A stretch of 64,000 nucleotides of DNA from contig NZ_JAKNTW010000002.1 of assembly GCF_022213955.1 (NCBI RefSeq), positions 62,001 to 126,000 on the forward strand, written 5' to 3'. Origin of the DNA: Dolomitihabitans soli (lineage in GTDB: Bacteria; Actinomycetota; Actinomycetes; Streptosporangiales; Streptosporangiaceae). Under the pieces are notes generated by a model. The model was given only the letters and a program-made list of their open reading frames with translations. It was not told where the DNA came from and ran no database searches. The translations under genes and the position numbers were made by a program. Shown piece after piece: positions 42,175 through 50,090 of this stretch (its first letter is position 1; every line of letters starts with the position of its first letter).

Positions 42175-42291
42175 TGACAGAGTCAGCTCACCTCATGGCA
42201 GCCAGACCGGTACGGCCTGCGGCTGGATTTCAGTGCTTGAAGATGAAAAAATCTCAGCTTGAGAAGGCAAGTCCCTAATTAAGGGGCTCAG

Positions 42292-45200
42292 GTGGATTTC
42301 CGCATTCTCGGCCCTATTGAGCTGTGGGCTCAAGAACGACGTCACAACATCGGCTGGGCGAAAGAGCGTCACATCCTAGCCTCCCTGCTGCTGACCCCCG
42401 GCAAGCCGGTGTCCGCCGAGTCCCTCGTCAACCGGCTGTGGGATGACAATCCGCCGACGAACGCCCGGGACCTCCTGAACAGCCAGGTTTCCCGGCTCAG
42501 GGCGCGCCTGCACGCCATAGGGGAAGCCGCCCATTTGCGGAATCGATCCGGTGCGTATGTCCTGGAAACGGATCAGGAGAACGTCGATTACCACCGGTTC
42601 CGGCGGCTACGGGCACAGGCACGCGCAATCGGGGAAAGCGGCGATGACTATCAGGCAGTCCAGCTGCTTCGCGACGCGGCTACGCTGTGGCGCGGAGAGC
42701 CGCTGGCCGGCCTTTCCGGGTCGTGGGCCACCCGCATCCGCAAGAACCTCGAAAACGAACTGCTGACGAGCACCGTCGACCGCGCCGGACTCGAACTACG
42801 ACTCGGTCACCATGCCGACCTCGTCGCGGAACTCTCGGAACTCGTCGATCGGTTCCCCTTCGACGAGAAACTGGTCGAGTTGCTCATGATGGCGCTCTAC
42901 CGCGCCGGCCGCCAGGCGGATGCCCTCGAGGCCTACCGCCGGACCTGGCGGCGCCTGGACGAAGAACTGGCCACCGAGGCGAGCCGTTCCCTGCAGGAGT
43001 TGCACCAGAGCATGCTCCGTGGCGACGCCTCGCTCCAGCCCCCGTTCCGGACCGGAACCACAAGAAACGACATCCCCAAGAGCCTGCCGCGCGACAAGTT
43101 CACCTTCGCCGGCCGCGCGCGGGAAATCGATCGGCTGATCTCCGCGACGGACGCGCGGCAATCATCCGTCGCCGTGATCGCCATCGACGGCATGGCCGGC
43201 GTCGGCAAGACCACACTGGCCGTCCACCTGGCTCACCAGCTGATCGACCGGTACCCGGATGGACAGCTCTACCTCAAGTTGCACGGCTACGACGTCGAAC
43301 AGCCGTCGGTCGATCCCGCCACCGCCCTGGACCGGTTACTCCGCAGCATCGGCGTCCCGGGCTCCCACATCCCGAAAGGGCTGGAGGACCGCGCGACCTT
43401 GTGGCGTACCGAGCTCTCACGGCGCAGGATGCTTCTCGTGCTCGACGACGCCACGGGCCACGAGCAGATCAGCCATCTCCTTCCCGGCGCGCCGGGTTGC
43501 CTGGTCGTGATCACCAGCAGGCGGCGCCTGGTGGGGCTGGACGACGTCGAGACGCTGACCCTCGACGTACTGCCCCCCGATGACGCCGCCGCCCTGTTCA
43601 CCCGCATCATCAGCCCCCGCGGCCAGGCCCCGCCCGACGATGTCGATTCGGTCGTACGGCTGTGCGGCTACCTGCCCCTGGCGATCCAGCTCGTCGGGAG
43701 CCGGGCCCTGCATCGCCCCGCGTGGGAGGTCGCGGACATCGCGGCGGTGCTCCGGGAGGACAACCGGCGGCTGGCCGAGATCCGCGCCGGGGACCGAGAG
43801 ATCACCACCGCTTTCGGGCTTTCCTTCCACGGGCTCGGCGAACGCCAGCAGCGCGCGTTCCGCGCCCTCGGACTCCATCCGGGAAGGGACTTCGCTCTCG
43901 AATGCGTCGCGGCCCTGCTCATGGAGAGCCCGGCCGCGGCCGAAGGAATTCTCGACGACCTGCTCAACCATCACCTCATCACCGAGCTGCGGCACGATCG
44001 CTACCGCTTCCATGACCTCATCGGGTCATACGCGCGCCAGCTCTCCGCCGACGAGCCTACGGCCGAACGGCAGGAGATCCTGCGCAGGATCTTCGACTAC
44101 TACCTGTTCACAGCTGATCGAGCAGATCGGCTGCTGTATCCGGAACGACGGCGAATCACCGTCGTGGTGACTCCCGCGCCGCAAGTTCACCCCGTGCTCA
44201 ACACCGCCGACGAGGCAAAGGACTGGGTCAGCGTCGAAATCGACACCCTGGTCCGCGTCACCCACCACGCGGCGAACCAGAACTGGCTCAGGCACGCGGC
44301 GTTGTTCGCCCATGTGCTCGGTCACCACCTCGAAAAGTGTGGCCGCTGGGAAGAAGCCGCCGATCTGCACGAACGCGCGGTCACGGCATGGCGGGAATTG
44401 GCGGACCAGGCCGGAATCGCCCGCGCCCTGTCAGACCTCGCCGAGGTGCGCTGGCGAGCCGGGAAGTTCGGGGAGGCACTCCAGCGGGCGGCCGAGGCGC
44501 TGGCCATTCAGCGGGCCGTCGGCAACCAGCACGGAATAGCCGGGCTACTCGACCAGATCGGTCTGATCCACTGGCACCGCTCCGAATTCGACTTGGCGCT
44601 GAGCCATTTTGATCGAGCACTCCAGATACGCAGGTCGATGGGAGACCGTCGAGGCGAGACCGTCATCCTCAATCACATCGCGATTATCCACTGGCATACC
44701 GGAGATTACGTCGAGGCGGCAGATCGGCTGCGTGAGGCCCTCGGCATCTCCCAGGAAATCGGCGATCGGGGTGGCCAGCAGATCGCATTGAACAACATAG
44801 GCGACGTCGAGCTCCGGTTCGGCCATCACATGACGGCGCTGAATTATTACGAGGAAGCCGCCGTGACCGGGCCGGAGATGGGGCGGCAACATCGCGCCAT
44901 CTGGCTGAACAATGTCGCCAACGTTTATCGGGCCACCGGCCGGTACACGGAGGCGCTCGAACACTACCGGACGGCCCTGAACACCTATCGGGAAATCGGT
45001 GACCGGCGTTGCGAAGCCGACGTTCTCAACAACATCGGCTGTTGTTACGCACAGATGGGAGACGGCGACGCGGCCCTCATCCATCACCAGCGCGCCCTGC
45101 ACATCGCACGCGACCTCTCCGAGAGATACGAGGAGTGCCGGGCACTGCGGCACATCGGCGACGCCCACCAGCGGGCCGGCCGCCACGACAAGGCGCTCGA

Positions 45201-45402
45201 CCGCTACCGGCAGGCGCTTGACCTCGCCCGCGACATCGGCGACATCGACCAGCAGGCACTGACCCTGGACCAGATGGGGACGTCGACGCTGCACGCCCGC
45301 GGCCGGCCTCAGGCCGAGGAGTGCTGGCGAGCAGCCCTCACCCTGTACGAACGCCTCGGCGTCCCCGAAGCCGACACGGTGCGATCCCGGCTGGCGCGCT
45401 GA
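42292..45402 (+). CDS. SARP-type activator with NB-ARC and TPR domains (AfsR-like)
   Basis: 1036 residues from GTG 42292. Order: OmpR-type winged helix (MDFRILGPIELWAQERRHNIGWAKERHILASLLLTPGKPVS, 1-95), BTAD (about 100-245; LGHHADLVAELSELVDRFPFDEKLVELLMMALYRAGRQADALEAYRRT), NB-ARC ATPase with Walker A GMAGVGKTTL near residue 300 and Walker B MLLVLDDATGHEQ, winged helix, then nine or so TPRs (about 670-1030; LNNIGDVELRFGHHMTALNYYEEAAVTG). This is the AfsR/DnrI-type pathway activator layout. Direct repeats upstream and the RiPP, kinase and glycosyltransferase genes nearby suggest it controls this accessory region. A strong terminator follows. Confidence 0.92.
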   Translation: MDFRILGPIELWAQERRHNIGWAKERHILASLLLTPGKPVSAESLVNRLWDDNPPTNARDLLNSQVSRLRARLHAIGEAAHLRNRSGAYVLETDQENVDYHRFRRLRAQARAIGESGDDYQAVQLLRDAATLWRGEPLAGLSGSWATRIRKNLENELLTSTVDRAGLELRLGHHADLVAELSELVDRFPFDEKLVELLMMALYRAGRQADALEAYRRTWRRLDEELATEASRSLQELHQSMLRGDASLQPPFRTGTTRNDIPKSLPRDKFTFAGRAREIDRLISATDARQSSVAVIAIDGMAGVGKTTLAVHLAHQLIDRYPDGQLYLKLHGYDVEQPSVDPATALDRLLRSIGVPGSHIPKGLEDRATLWRTELSRRRMLLVLDDATGHEQISHLLPGAPGCLVVITSRRRLVGLDDVETLTLDVLPPDDAAALFTRIISPRGQAPPDDVDSVVRLCGYLPLAIQLVGSRALHRPAWEVADIAAVLREDNRRLAEIRAGDREITTAFGLSFHGLGERQQRAFRALGLHPGRDFALECVAALLMESPAAAEGILDDLLNHHLITELRHDRYRFHDLIGSYARQLSADEPTAERQEILRRIFDYYLFTADRADRLLYPERRRITVVVTPAPQVHPVLNTADEAKDWVSVEIDTLVRVTHHAANQNWLRHAALFAHVLGHHLEKCGRWEEAADLHERAVTAWRELADQAGIARALSDLAEVRWRAGKFGEALQRAAEALAIQRAVGNQHGIAGLLDQIGLIHWHRSEFDLALSHFDRALQIRRSMGDRRGETVILNHIAIIHWHTGDYVEAADRLREALGISQEIGDRGGQQIALNNIGDVELRFGHHMTALNYYEEAAVTGPEMGRQHRAIWLNNVANVYRATGRYTEALEHYRTALNTYREIGDRRCEADVLNNIGCCYAQMGDGDAALIHHQRALHIARDLSERYEECRALRHIGDAHQRAGRHDKALDRYRQALDLARDIGDIDQQALTLDQMGTSTLHARGRPQAEECWRAALTLYERLGVPEADTVRSRLAR

Positions 45403-45405
45403 CGG

Positions 45406-45459
45406 TCACGAGTGCGCGTCCGCGCGGGCGGCACCGGCCCGCGCGACGCGCATTCGTGA
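45406..45459 (+). terminator. Strong terminator after the SARP gene
   Basis: TCACGAGTGCGCGTCCGCGC pairs with its near-complement ending TTCGTGA across a short loop (GGCACCG), giving a stem of about 23 bp with one or two mismatches. It starts 4 bp after the stop at 45402. Confidence 0.8.
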
Positions 45460-45752
45460 GTCGGCCCCCGGGTGACACGGTCGCGCCTCTCCGGAGCCCT
45501 GCGGCGGCGAAAGGCCTCGCAGCACTCGACCCGGTGAATCATGAGCAACCCTCAAAGGACAACGCATCATATGTCCCCATCTGATCGCCATGTACGGCAT
45601 ATCCGGATATATGACCAATCGTCAAGCCAGAATGTCTGGCAATTCGCTCCGCATTACACGATTGCATCCGGTAATGTCTGTCCCGCCGAACGTCGGCCAT
45701 GACATGACCATGTCTTGTGGGCACGCGCCCAGTCCCCGAAGAAAGGAGAGTC
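45460..45752. other. Gene-free, AT-richer stretch before a small ORF
   Basis: With the terminator, 45403-45752 is 350 bp without an evident gene. It is markedly less GC-rich and contains the palindrome TATCCGGATA (45600) and repeated ATGTCT words at 45632, 45674 and 45710. It may hold the promoter of the 35-aa frame at 45753. Confidence 0.4.
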
Positions 45753-45860
45753 GTGCACAGGTTCCAAACGGTTAAACTTATGCTACTCGCCGGCATGTTC
45801 ATGACCGGAATCACGGTCATGGAGCAGCTCTCGAGATTGCCGGTAGGGTCTCTTTCCTGA
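45753..45860 (+). CDS. Possible 35-aa peptide
   Basis: GTG 45753 follows a very good ribosome-binding site (GAAAGGAG, 4-5 nt away) and encodes MHRFQTVKLMLLAGMFMTGI, then TVMEQLSRLPVGSLS. The first half is hydrophobic, like a membrane peptide or a leader. It lies after the SARP gene, where Streptomyces afsR is followed by the small gene afsS, but there is no sequence resemblance to AfsS that I can see. The codon use is not strongly GC-biased. Real gene or chance is open. Confidence 0.4.
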   Translation: MHRFQTVKLMLLAGMFMTGITVMEQLSRLPVGSLS

Positions 45861-45941
45861 CCCGATATGCTTCAAAGCACCATGTGTGGGGGGAGCGGAG
45901 TCCGCTTCCCCCACATCACTCGCACGAAATGACGGCATCGC

Positions 45942-46319
45942 TCAGTTGATGGTGAGCCCGCCGTGCACGTCGCGGAGCTGGATGGACTTCTCGGCCCGGC
46001 CCTGGAAGATGTTGACGACCCCGTCGCCCTCCGCCGAGGCGTCGAGCCGGGCTCGGCCCCAGAGCGCCTGAACCTCGTCGCGGAACGCGGGATCCTCGGC
46101 CATGCTCCGCCGCAGCGCTTCCCTGAGTTCGGCGAGTCGTTCGGCGGAACCGGGCTCCCCGGCTGCGGCGCCCAGGATCGCCTCATCGGCCGGACGTCCG
46201 CGAAACTTCTCCCTGACCTTCCGTACGAGCCCGGCGACCGCTTCCTTGGCGGGTTCGCCGGCGACTTCGACAGCTTTCCCTGCCATAGCGGTGGCAATGG
46301 CCATGGTCATCGGATCCAT
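45942..46319 (-). CDS. Bell-like helical effector with C-terminal amyloid-signalling-like motif
   Basis: 125 residues from ATG 46319. An alanine/glycine-rich amphipathic or hydrophobic N-terminal helix (MDPMTMAIATAMAGKAVEVA) leads a short helical domain: KEAVAGLVRKVREKFRGRPADEAILGAA, then ELREALRRSMAEDPAFRDEVQALW. A linker (GDGVVNIFQG) leads to the final motif, RAEKSIQLRDVHGGLTIN. This plan matches the actinobacterial Bell-domain proteins, which I recall as probable membrane-targeting, HeLo-like cell-death effectors carrying bacterial amyloid signalling sequences. The motif core matches the one in the NLR at 37097. Toxicity is inferred, not shown. Confidence 0.75.
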   Translation of the reverse strand: MDPMTMAIATAMAGKAVEVAGEPAKEAVAGLVRKVREKFRGRPADEAILGAAAGEPGSAERLAELREALRRSMAEDPAFRDEVQALWGRARLDASAEGDGVVNIFQGRAEKSIQLRDVHGGLTIN

Positions 46320-46907
46320 CGTCGGCGCCCTCTCCTGTGGAGAACTGATGAACGGTGTCCACTCACCAGTCCACCACGCCCGGCCCCTGATCCTCCACCA
46401 CTCTTTCGACGCCGAGGTCTTTCGACGCCGAGGCTGAATGCGATCCGGGCGGCGTGGTCAGCCTCGAATGACGCGTGGGCGGTCGAAGGAGGTGAACGCC
46501 CGGCCGGACAACGGAGGCAACCGAGAAAGGGCTTGGATTGGGAAAGGTCGGCGTCAGCGAGGCGCTGCTCAGCGAGCTGCGTCTCAAGGCCTACCGGCAT
46601 ACGTGCCATGCCCGCGCCCCAACAGAGGCGGAACATATACGGTCAGCAATCCCATTGGACCGAAACGTGTTCATTGCCGAACTTCCACCAATTCTGTTAA
46701 ATTGAGTCCGGATACTCCTCACTGTTCACTTAACAACCAGCACAATTCCCGGTTTGGTGTCGTCCTTGCCACCGTTACCGCGCACCGGCAGGCCTGAAAG
46801 AACAGTCGCCTGCCCGGAGAGGCGGCGGGCGACGCAGCTCTCCTGGCGGAGGCGCGCGAACGGCACCACCTGCGCGTACACCCGAGATCACGGATGGCAT
46901 AGGGCAG
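46320..46907. other. Gene-free region between Bell-like gene and P450 gene
   Basis: 588 bp. A plus-strand frame without a good start (46496-46705) shows coding-like bias in its first half (KVGVSEALLSELRLKAYRHT) and ends LPPILLN; AAGGAGG at 46486 lies just before it. It may be a decayed gene. From about 46700 the sequence turns AT-richer (CTCACTGTTCACTTAACAAC), likely the promoter of the P450-RiPP operon. No SARP-like repeat recognised here. Confidence 0.4.
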
Positions 46908-48110
46908 GTGGGAATGACGACGGTTGGAGAACCGGATCGGGCCGCTTCCGGCGGGAGGCGGCCGTGGGCGAGGGCGCCCGGTGGGGCGGCGCGGTGGTAC
47001 CGCCGGGACCCGCTGGGGTTCGTCGAGCACGCCGCCCGCGAGCGGGGCCCGGTGTTCCGGCTGCCCGACGACGAGTCGCTGTGCGTGGCCGACCCGGCGG
47101 AGGCCCTGCGGGTGCTGCAGGACGAGGAGGGTCACTACGACGAAGTGTCCGACTTCTTTCACGTCCGCGGCGGGCGGCTGGGACCGCGGGAGACACAGGT
47201 CGCGATCGGGCGGGCGGCCCGCGCGACGTTACGCACCCACCTGGCCGCCCACCGCGAGCGGCTGCCCGCCATCGTGGCGGAACTGGGGGAGGTCAGCGAG
47301 TGGCCCTCGGCCGGGCGCGCCGCCGCCCACCGGTTCCTGGCCGGGGCGCTGCTGCGCCCGGACAGCCCGCCACCCCTGCGGGAGTTGATGGCGCAGGTGA
47401 TGCAGCACGATGTCCTGATCCGCCCCAACGGCCGGCTGGCGCGCGTGACGCGGCGGGCGCTGTGGGCGCGCGTGGTGCGGGCGCTCGCCGGCGAGGTGCT
47501 CGCCCGGCGGGCCGGCTCGCGGCCCGGCCGACCCGACCTGCTGGACGCCATACTCGAGGCCACCCCGCCCGACACGCCTGCCACGCAGCTCGCCCAGGTC
47601 TACCTGCTGCTGTTCCGAACCTCGGTGGCGCCGGTAGGCCACGTGGTCGCCTGGACGCTGCTGGCGGCCGCGACCCACGGCGTTGACCTGGCGGCCGTGC
47701 CCGCGGAGTCGGCTGTACGGGAGTCGCTGCGGCTGTGGCCGGTGGCGTGGCTGCTGGGCCGCCCCGTCCGCCGCGCCCACCAGGTCGGCGGCGTACGGCT
47801 GGAGCCGGGGGAAAGTGTGTCGGTTTGCGCCTATCTGCTGCACCGCGACGAGCGGCACTGGCCGGAGGCCACCCGGTTCCGGCCCGACAGGTGGGACGGC
47901 CCCGGCCCTCGGGGGCCCTACCTGCCCTTCGGCGGCGGCCCGTTCACCTGCGCCGGAGCCGTCGTCGCCCGGACCCTGGCCGCCGACCTGGTCGCAGCCG
48001 TGACGGTCGGCGCCCGTCTGGAGGTGCGCGGCGGTCGCGGACGACCCCACGTCGCGGGCATCATCACCCCTCCCCCGTTCCAGCTGCGCCGGACCCCGTG
48101 CCAGGCCTGA
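46908..48110 (+). CDS. Cytochrome P450, probable RiPP-modifying enzyme
   Basis: 400 residues from GTG 46908 (ATG 46914 is an alternative). The C-terminal P450 core is present: E272-S-L-R (ExxR), FRPDRW, and the heme loop FGGGPFTC348AG with the Cys ligand. The probable I helix (LLLFRTSVAPVGHVVAWTLL) lacks the usual acidic-Thr pair, and the N-terminal part is divergent from common CYP families, as in P450s that crosslink peptides. It ends 34 bp before the 21-aa precursor gene and is probably co-transcribed with it. By analogy with the tryptorubin P450 it would form C-C or C-N bonds between aromatic residues of the core peptide. Confidence 0.85.
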   Translation: MGMTTVGEPDRAASGGRRPWARAPGGAARWYRRDPLGFVEHAARERGPVFRLPDDESLCVADPAEALRVLQDEEGHYDEVSDFFHVRGGRLGPRETQVAIGRAARATLRTHLAAHRERLPAIVAELGEVSEWPSAGRAAAHRFLAGALLRPDSPPPLRELMAQVMQHDVLIRPNGRLARVTRRALWARVVRALAGEVLARRAGSRPGRPDLLDAILEATPPDTPATQLAQVYLLLFRTSVAPVGHVVAWTLLAAATHGVDLAAVPAESAVRESLRLWPVAWLLGRPVRRAHQVGGVRLEPGESVSVCAYLLHRDERHWPEATRFRPDRWDGPGPRGPYLPFGGGPFTCAGAVVARTLAADLVAAVTVGARLEVRGGRGRPHVAGIITPPPFQLRRTPCQA

Positions 48111-48130
48111 CCACCAGCGATCGTCAGGAA

Positions 48131-48137
48131 AGGAGGT
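48131..48137 (+). promoter_or_regulatory. Very strong ribosome-binding site of the precursor gene
   Basis: AGGAAAGGAGGTGAGCACC precedes ATG 48145. AAAGGAGGTGA is complementary to the 16S rRNA 3' end over 10 or more bases, far stronger than any neighbour, as expected for a highly produced precursor peptide. Confidence 0.85.
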
Positions 48138-48144
48138 GAGCACC

Positions 48145-48210
48145 ATGAGGAAGTTACTGCGCCGGGTCACCGGCCGCCGGATCAACCGGCAGGCATGGTT
48201 CATCTGGTAG
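48145..48210 (+). CDS. RiPP precursor peptide, atropopeptide-like (21 aa)
   Basis: Only 21 codons and too short for usual gene calling. A basic leader MRKLLRRVTGRRINR is followed by QAWFIW and a TAG stop. The tail resembles the AWYIWY core of tryptorubin A, with Phe for Tyr at position 3 and without the last Tyr, so the core is probably AWFIW. Aromatic residues W18, F19 and W21 are candidate crosslink sites for the P450. Precursor, P450 and an adjacent methyltransferase make a minimal biosynthetic operon. The product, if made, would be a new variant. I base the likeness on memory of published cores. Confidence 0.8.
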   Translation: MRKLLRRVTGRRINRQAWFIW

Positions 48211-48319
48211 TCCGTCTCCCGTCGGCCGTGCCGGGCCCCGCGGCCCGGTACGGCTCCCGACGTGGCGCGCGGCCGACGGGACACCTGCGAGACGGGACAC
48301 CTGCGAACAGGAGGCGCGC

Positions 48320-49099
48320 ATGTCGCATGTGGATGAGACGCTGGCCGTGTACGAGAACATCGCGGCTCGATACGACGAGCTGAACTCGCAGATGGACACC
48401 GCCAAGCTGGTCGACCGCTTCGTGGACGCGGCGGATCGGTACGGGTCGGGCGGGCGACGGCTGCTGGACGCCGGGTGCGGGACCGGCCGCAGCAGCGCGT
48501 CCTTTCGCGAGCGCGGGTTCGAGGTGACCGGCTACGACCTCTCCCCGGCGATGGTGGCGATGGCCCGGCGCCGGCCCGGGGGCGAGGAGATCAGGTTCCT
48601 GGTGGGGCGGCTGCAGGAGCCCCCGCCCGAGCTGACCGGCTTCGACGTTGTCGCCTGCGTCGATGTGCCGATGGCGTACCTGACCGACACAGAGCAGTTG
48701 CGGCGGTCGCTGGCGGCCGCGCGCGACCAGCTCACCGAGGACGGAGTGCTGGTCTTCGACATGAACACCATCGGCTACTACCGGCGCATGTTCGGCGTCC
48801 CCACGGTCGCCGACCGGGGGGACCGGTATGTGGCCTGGTTCGCGGTGTCCCCGCGGATCGAGGCCGACGCGGTGGTGGTCACTCAGTTCGACCTGTTCGA
48901 GCGGAACGGCACGGGCTGGGAGAGGGTGTCGATGCGGCACGTGCAACGGCACCACTCCGACCGGACGGTGCGCCGGGTGGCAGGGGAGGCCGGACTGCGT
49001 GTCGTGGCCGCCCACGGGCTGGTGGGGACGTCGGCACGGGAGCCGGCCGACGAGGACGACCACGACCGGATCCTGTACGTCGCCCGCCGGGCCGACTGA
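48320..49099 (+). CDS. Class I SAM-dependent methyltransferase
   Basis: 259 residues from ATG 48320 (AGGAGG 7 nt upstream). Motif I LLDAGCGTGRSSASFRERGFEVTGYDLSPAMVAMA, then FDVVACVDVPMAYL and LTEDGVLVFDMNT are standard for class I methyltransferases. The C-terminal part (HVQRHHSDRTVRRVAGEAGLRVVAAHGLVG) matches small-molecule methyltransferases. It begins 110 bp after the precursor stop on the same strand and could N- or O-methylate the peptide, perhaps its N-terminal amine, or be unrelated. Not every atropopeptide locus is known to me to contain one. Confidence 0.85.
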   Translation: MSHVDETLAVYENIAARYDELNSQMDTAKLVDRFVDAADRYGSGGRRLLDAGCGTGRSSASFRERGFEVTGYDLSPAMVAMARRRPGGEEIRFLVGRLQEPPPELTGFDVVACVDVPMAYLTDTEQLRRSLAAARDQLTEDGVLVFDMNTIGYYRRMFGVPTVADRGDRYVAWFAVSPRIEADAVVVTQFDLFERNGTGWERVSMRHVQRHHSDRTVRRVAGEAGLRVVAAHGLVGTSAREPADEDDHDRILYVARRAD

Positions 49100-49226
49100 G
49101 TGGGTGCGTTTGTCGGGGAAGGGCAGCGGGCCGGGCCGTACGGACCAGAAAAGGTTGCATCAAGATGTCGCTGACGTGGGTTAACGGCTTGTACGGCGAG
49201 CCCCGGGCTGCCTACGCTCATCAATC

Positions 49227-50090
49227 ATGAGGGAACCGGAACACCTCGGCACGACCAGGCTGCTGGACGGACGCGTGCTGGGCTGGGCGCAGTGGGGGCC
49301 GCGCGACGGGGTTCCGGTGCTGTTCTTCTCGGGGGCCGCGATGGGCCGGAGCCTGGGTTTCGGCGCCGACGCCGTCGACCGGCACGGCGTGCGCCTGATC
49401 GCGGTGGACCGGCCCGGCCTCGGCGCCTCCGATCCCGCCCCGGACCGGACCCTCACGAGCTGGACCGCCGACGTCAGGGAGCTGGCGTCCGCTCTGGAGC
49501 TGCCCCCGTTCGCGATCGTGGGCCTCTCCCACGGGGCGCCGTTCGCGCTGGCGTGCGCGGCGGCGGGGATCGCCAATGCGGTGGCGGTGGTGTCGGGGAC
49601 CGACGATCTCCACAATCCGGCCTTCACCGATCTGCTCGACGCGCACGTCGCCAAGATGATCCAGGCGGCGGCGAACGATCCGGCGGGCTTCGAGGAGTCG
49701 TTCGCGGCGACGGCCGGCGCCGACATGATGTGGCGGCTGACCACGGGGATGAGCTCCGACGTCGACCTGGCCGTCTACACCGCCCCCGCCTTCGCCGCCG
49801 TCTACCGGCAGGCGCTCGACGAGGGTTTCGCCCAGGGCGCCGCGGGTTACGCCCGCGATCTCGTCCTGGCCTTCGGCCGCTGGCCGTTCGACCCGGCCGG
49901 CATCAAGGTCCCCGTCGACCTCTGGTACGGCGGGCAGGACACCAGCACCGTCCACTCACCCGACCTGGGCGCGACCCTCGCCCTGCGGATTCCCACGGCC
50001 CGGCGGCACCTGCTGCCCGACGCCGGCGGTTCGCTGCTGTGGACGCACGCCGATGAGATCCTGGAATCGCTGCTCGCCAGGACCGGTTAG
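49227..50090 (+). CDS. Alpha/beta hydrolase
   Basis: 287 residues from ATG 49227. GWAQWGPRDGVPVLFFSGAAMGRSLGF leads the fold; RPGLGASDP, AIVGLSHGAPFALACAAAG (nucleophile elbow G-L-S-H-G), PVDLWYGGQDT and LPDAGGSLLWTHADEI (here Gly-Gly in place of the usual His-x-x) complete it. The catalytic His is probably H in LWTHADEI. It is 127 bp downstream of the methyltransferase on the same strand; an accidental neighbour or a late pathway enzyme. Overlaps the convergent glycosidase by 4 bp. Confidence 0.85.
   Translation: MREPEHLGTTRLLDGRVLGWAQWGPRDGVPVLFFSGAAMGRSLGFGADAVDRHGVRLIAVDRPGLGASDPAPDRTLTSWTADVRELASALELPPFAIVGLSHGAPFALACAAAGIANAVAVVSGTDDLHNPAFTDLLDAHVAKMIQAAANDPAGFEESFAATAGADMMWRLTTGMSSDVDLAVYTAPAFAAVYRQALDEGFAQGAAGYARDLVLAFGRWPFDPAGIKVPVDLWYGGQDTSTVHSPDLGATLALRIPTARRHLLPDAGGSLLWTHADEILESLLARTG

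Noticed and set aside
45539-45820. A 93-codon minus-strand frame overlapping the small ORF region
   Set aside because: No ribosome-binding site, poor codon bias and no domain; the plus-strand frame with a strong RBS is preferred.
46438-46797. A 119-codon plus-strand frame before the P450 gene
   Set aside because: Basic low-complexity translation without start context; the neighbouring frame with better bias is noted instead.
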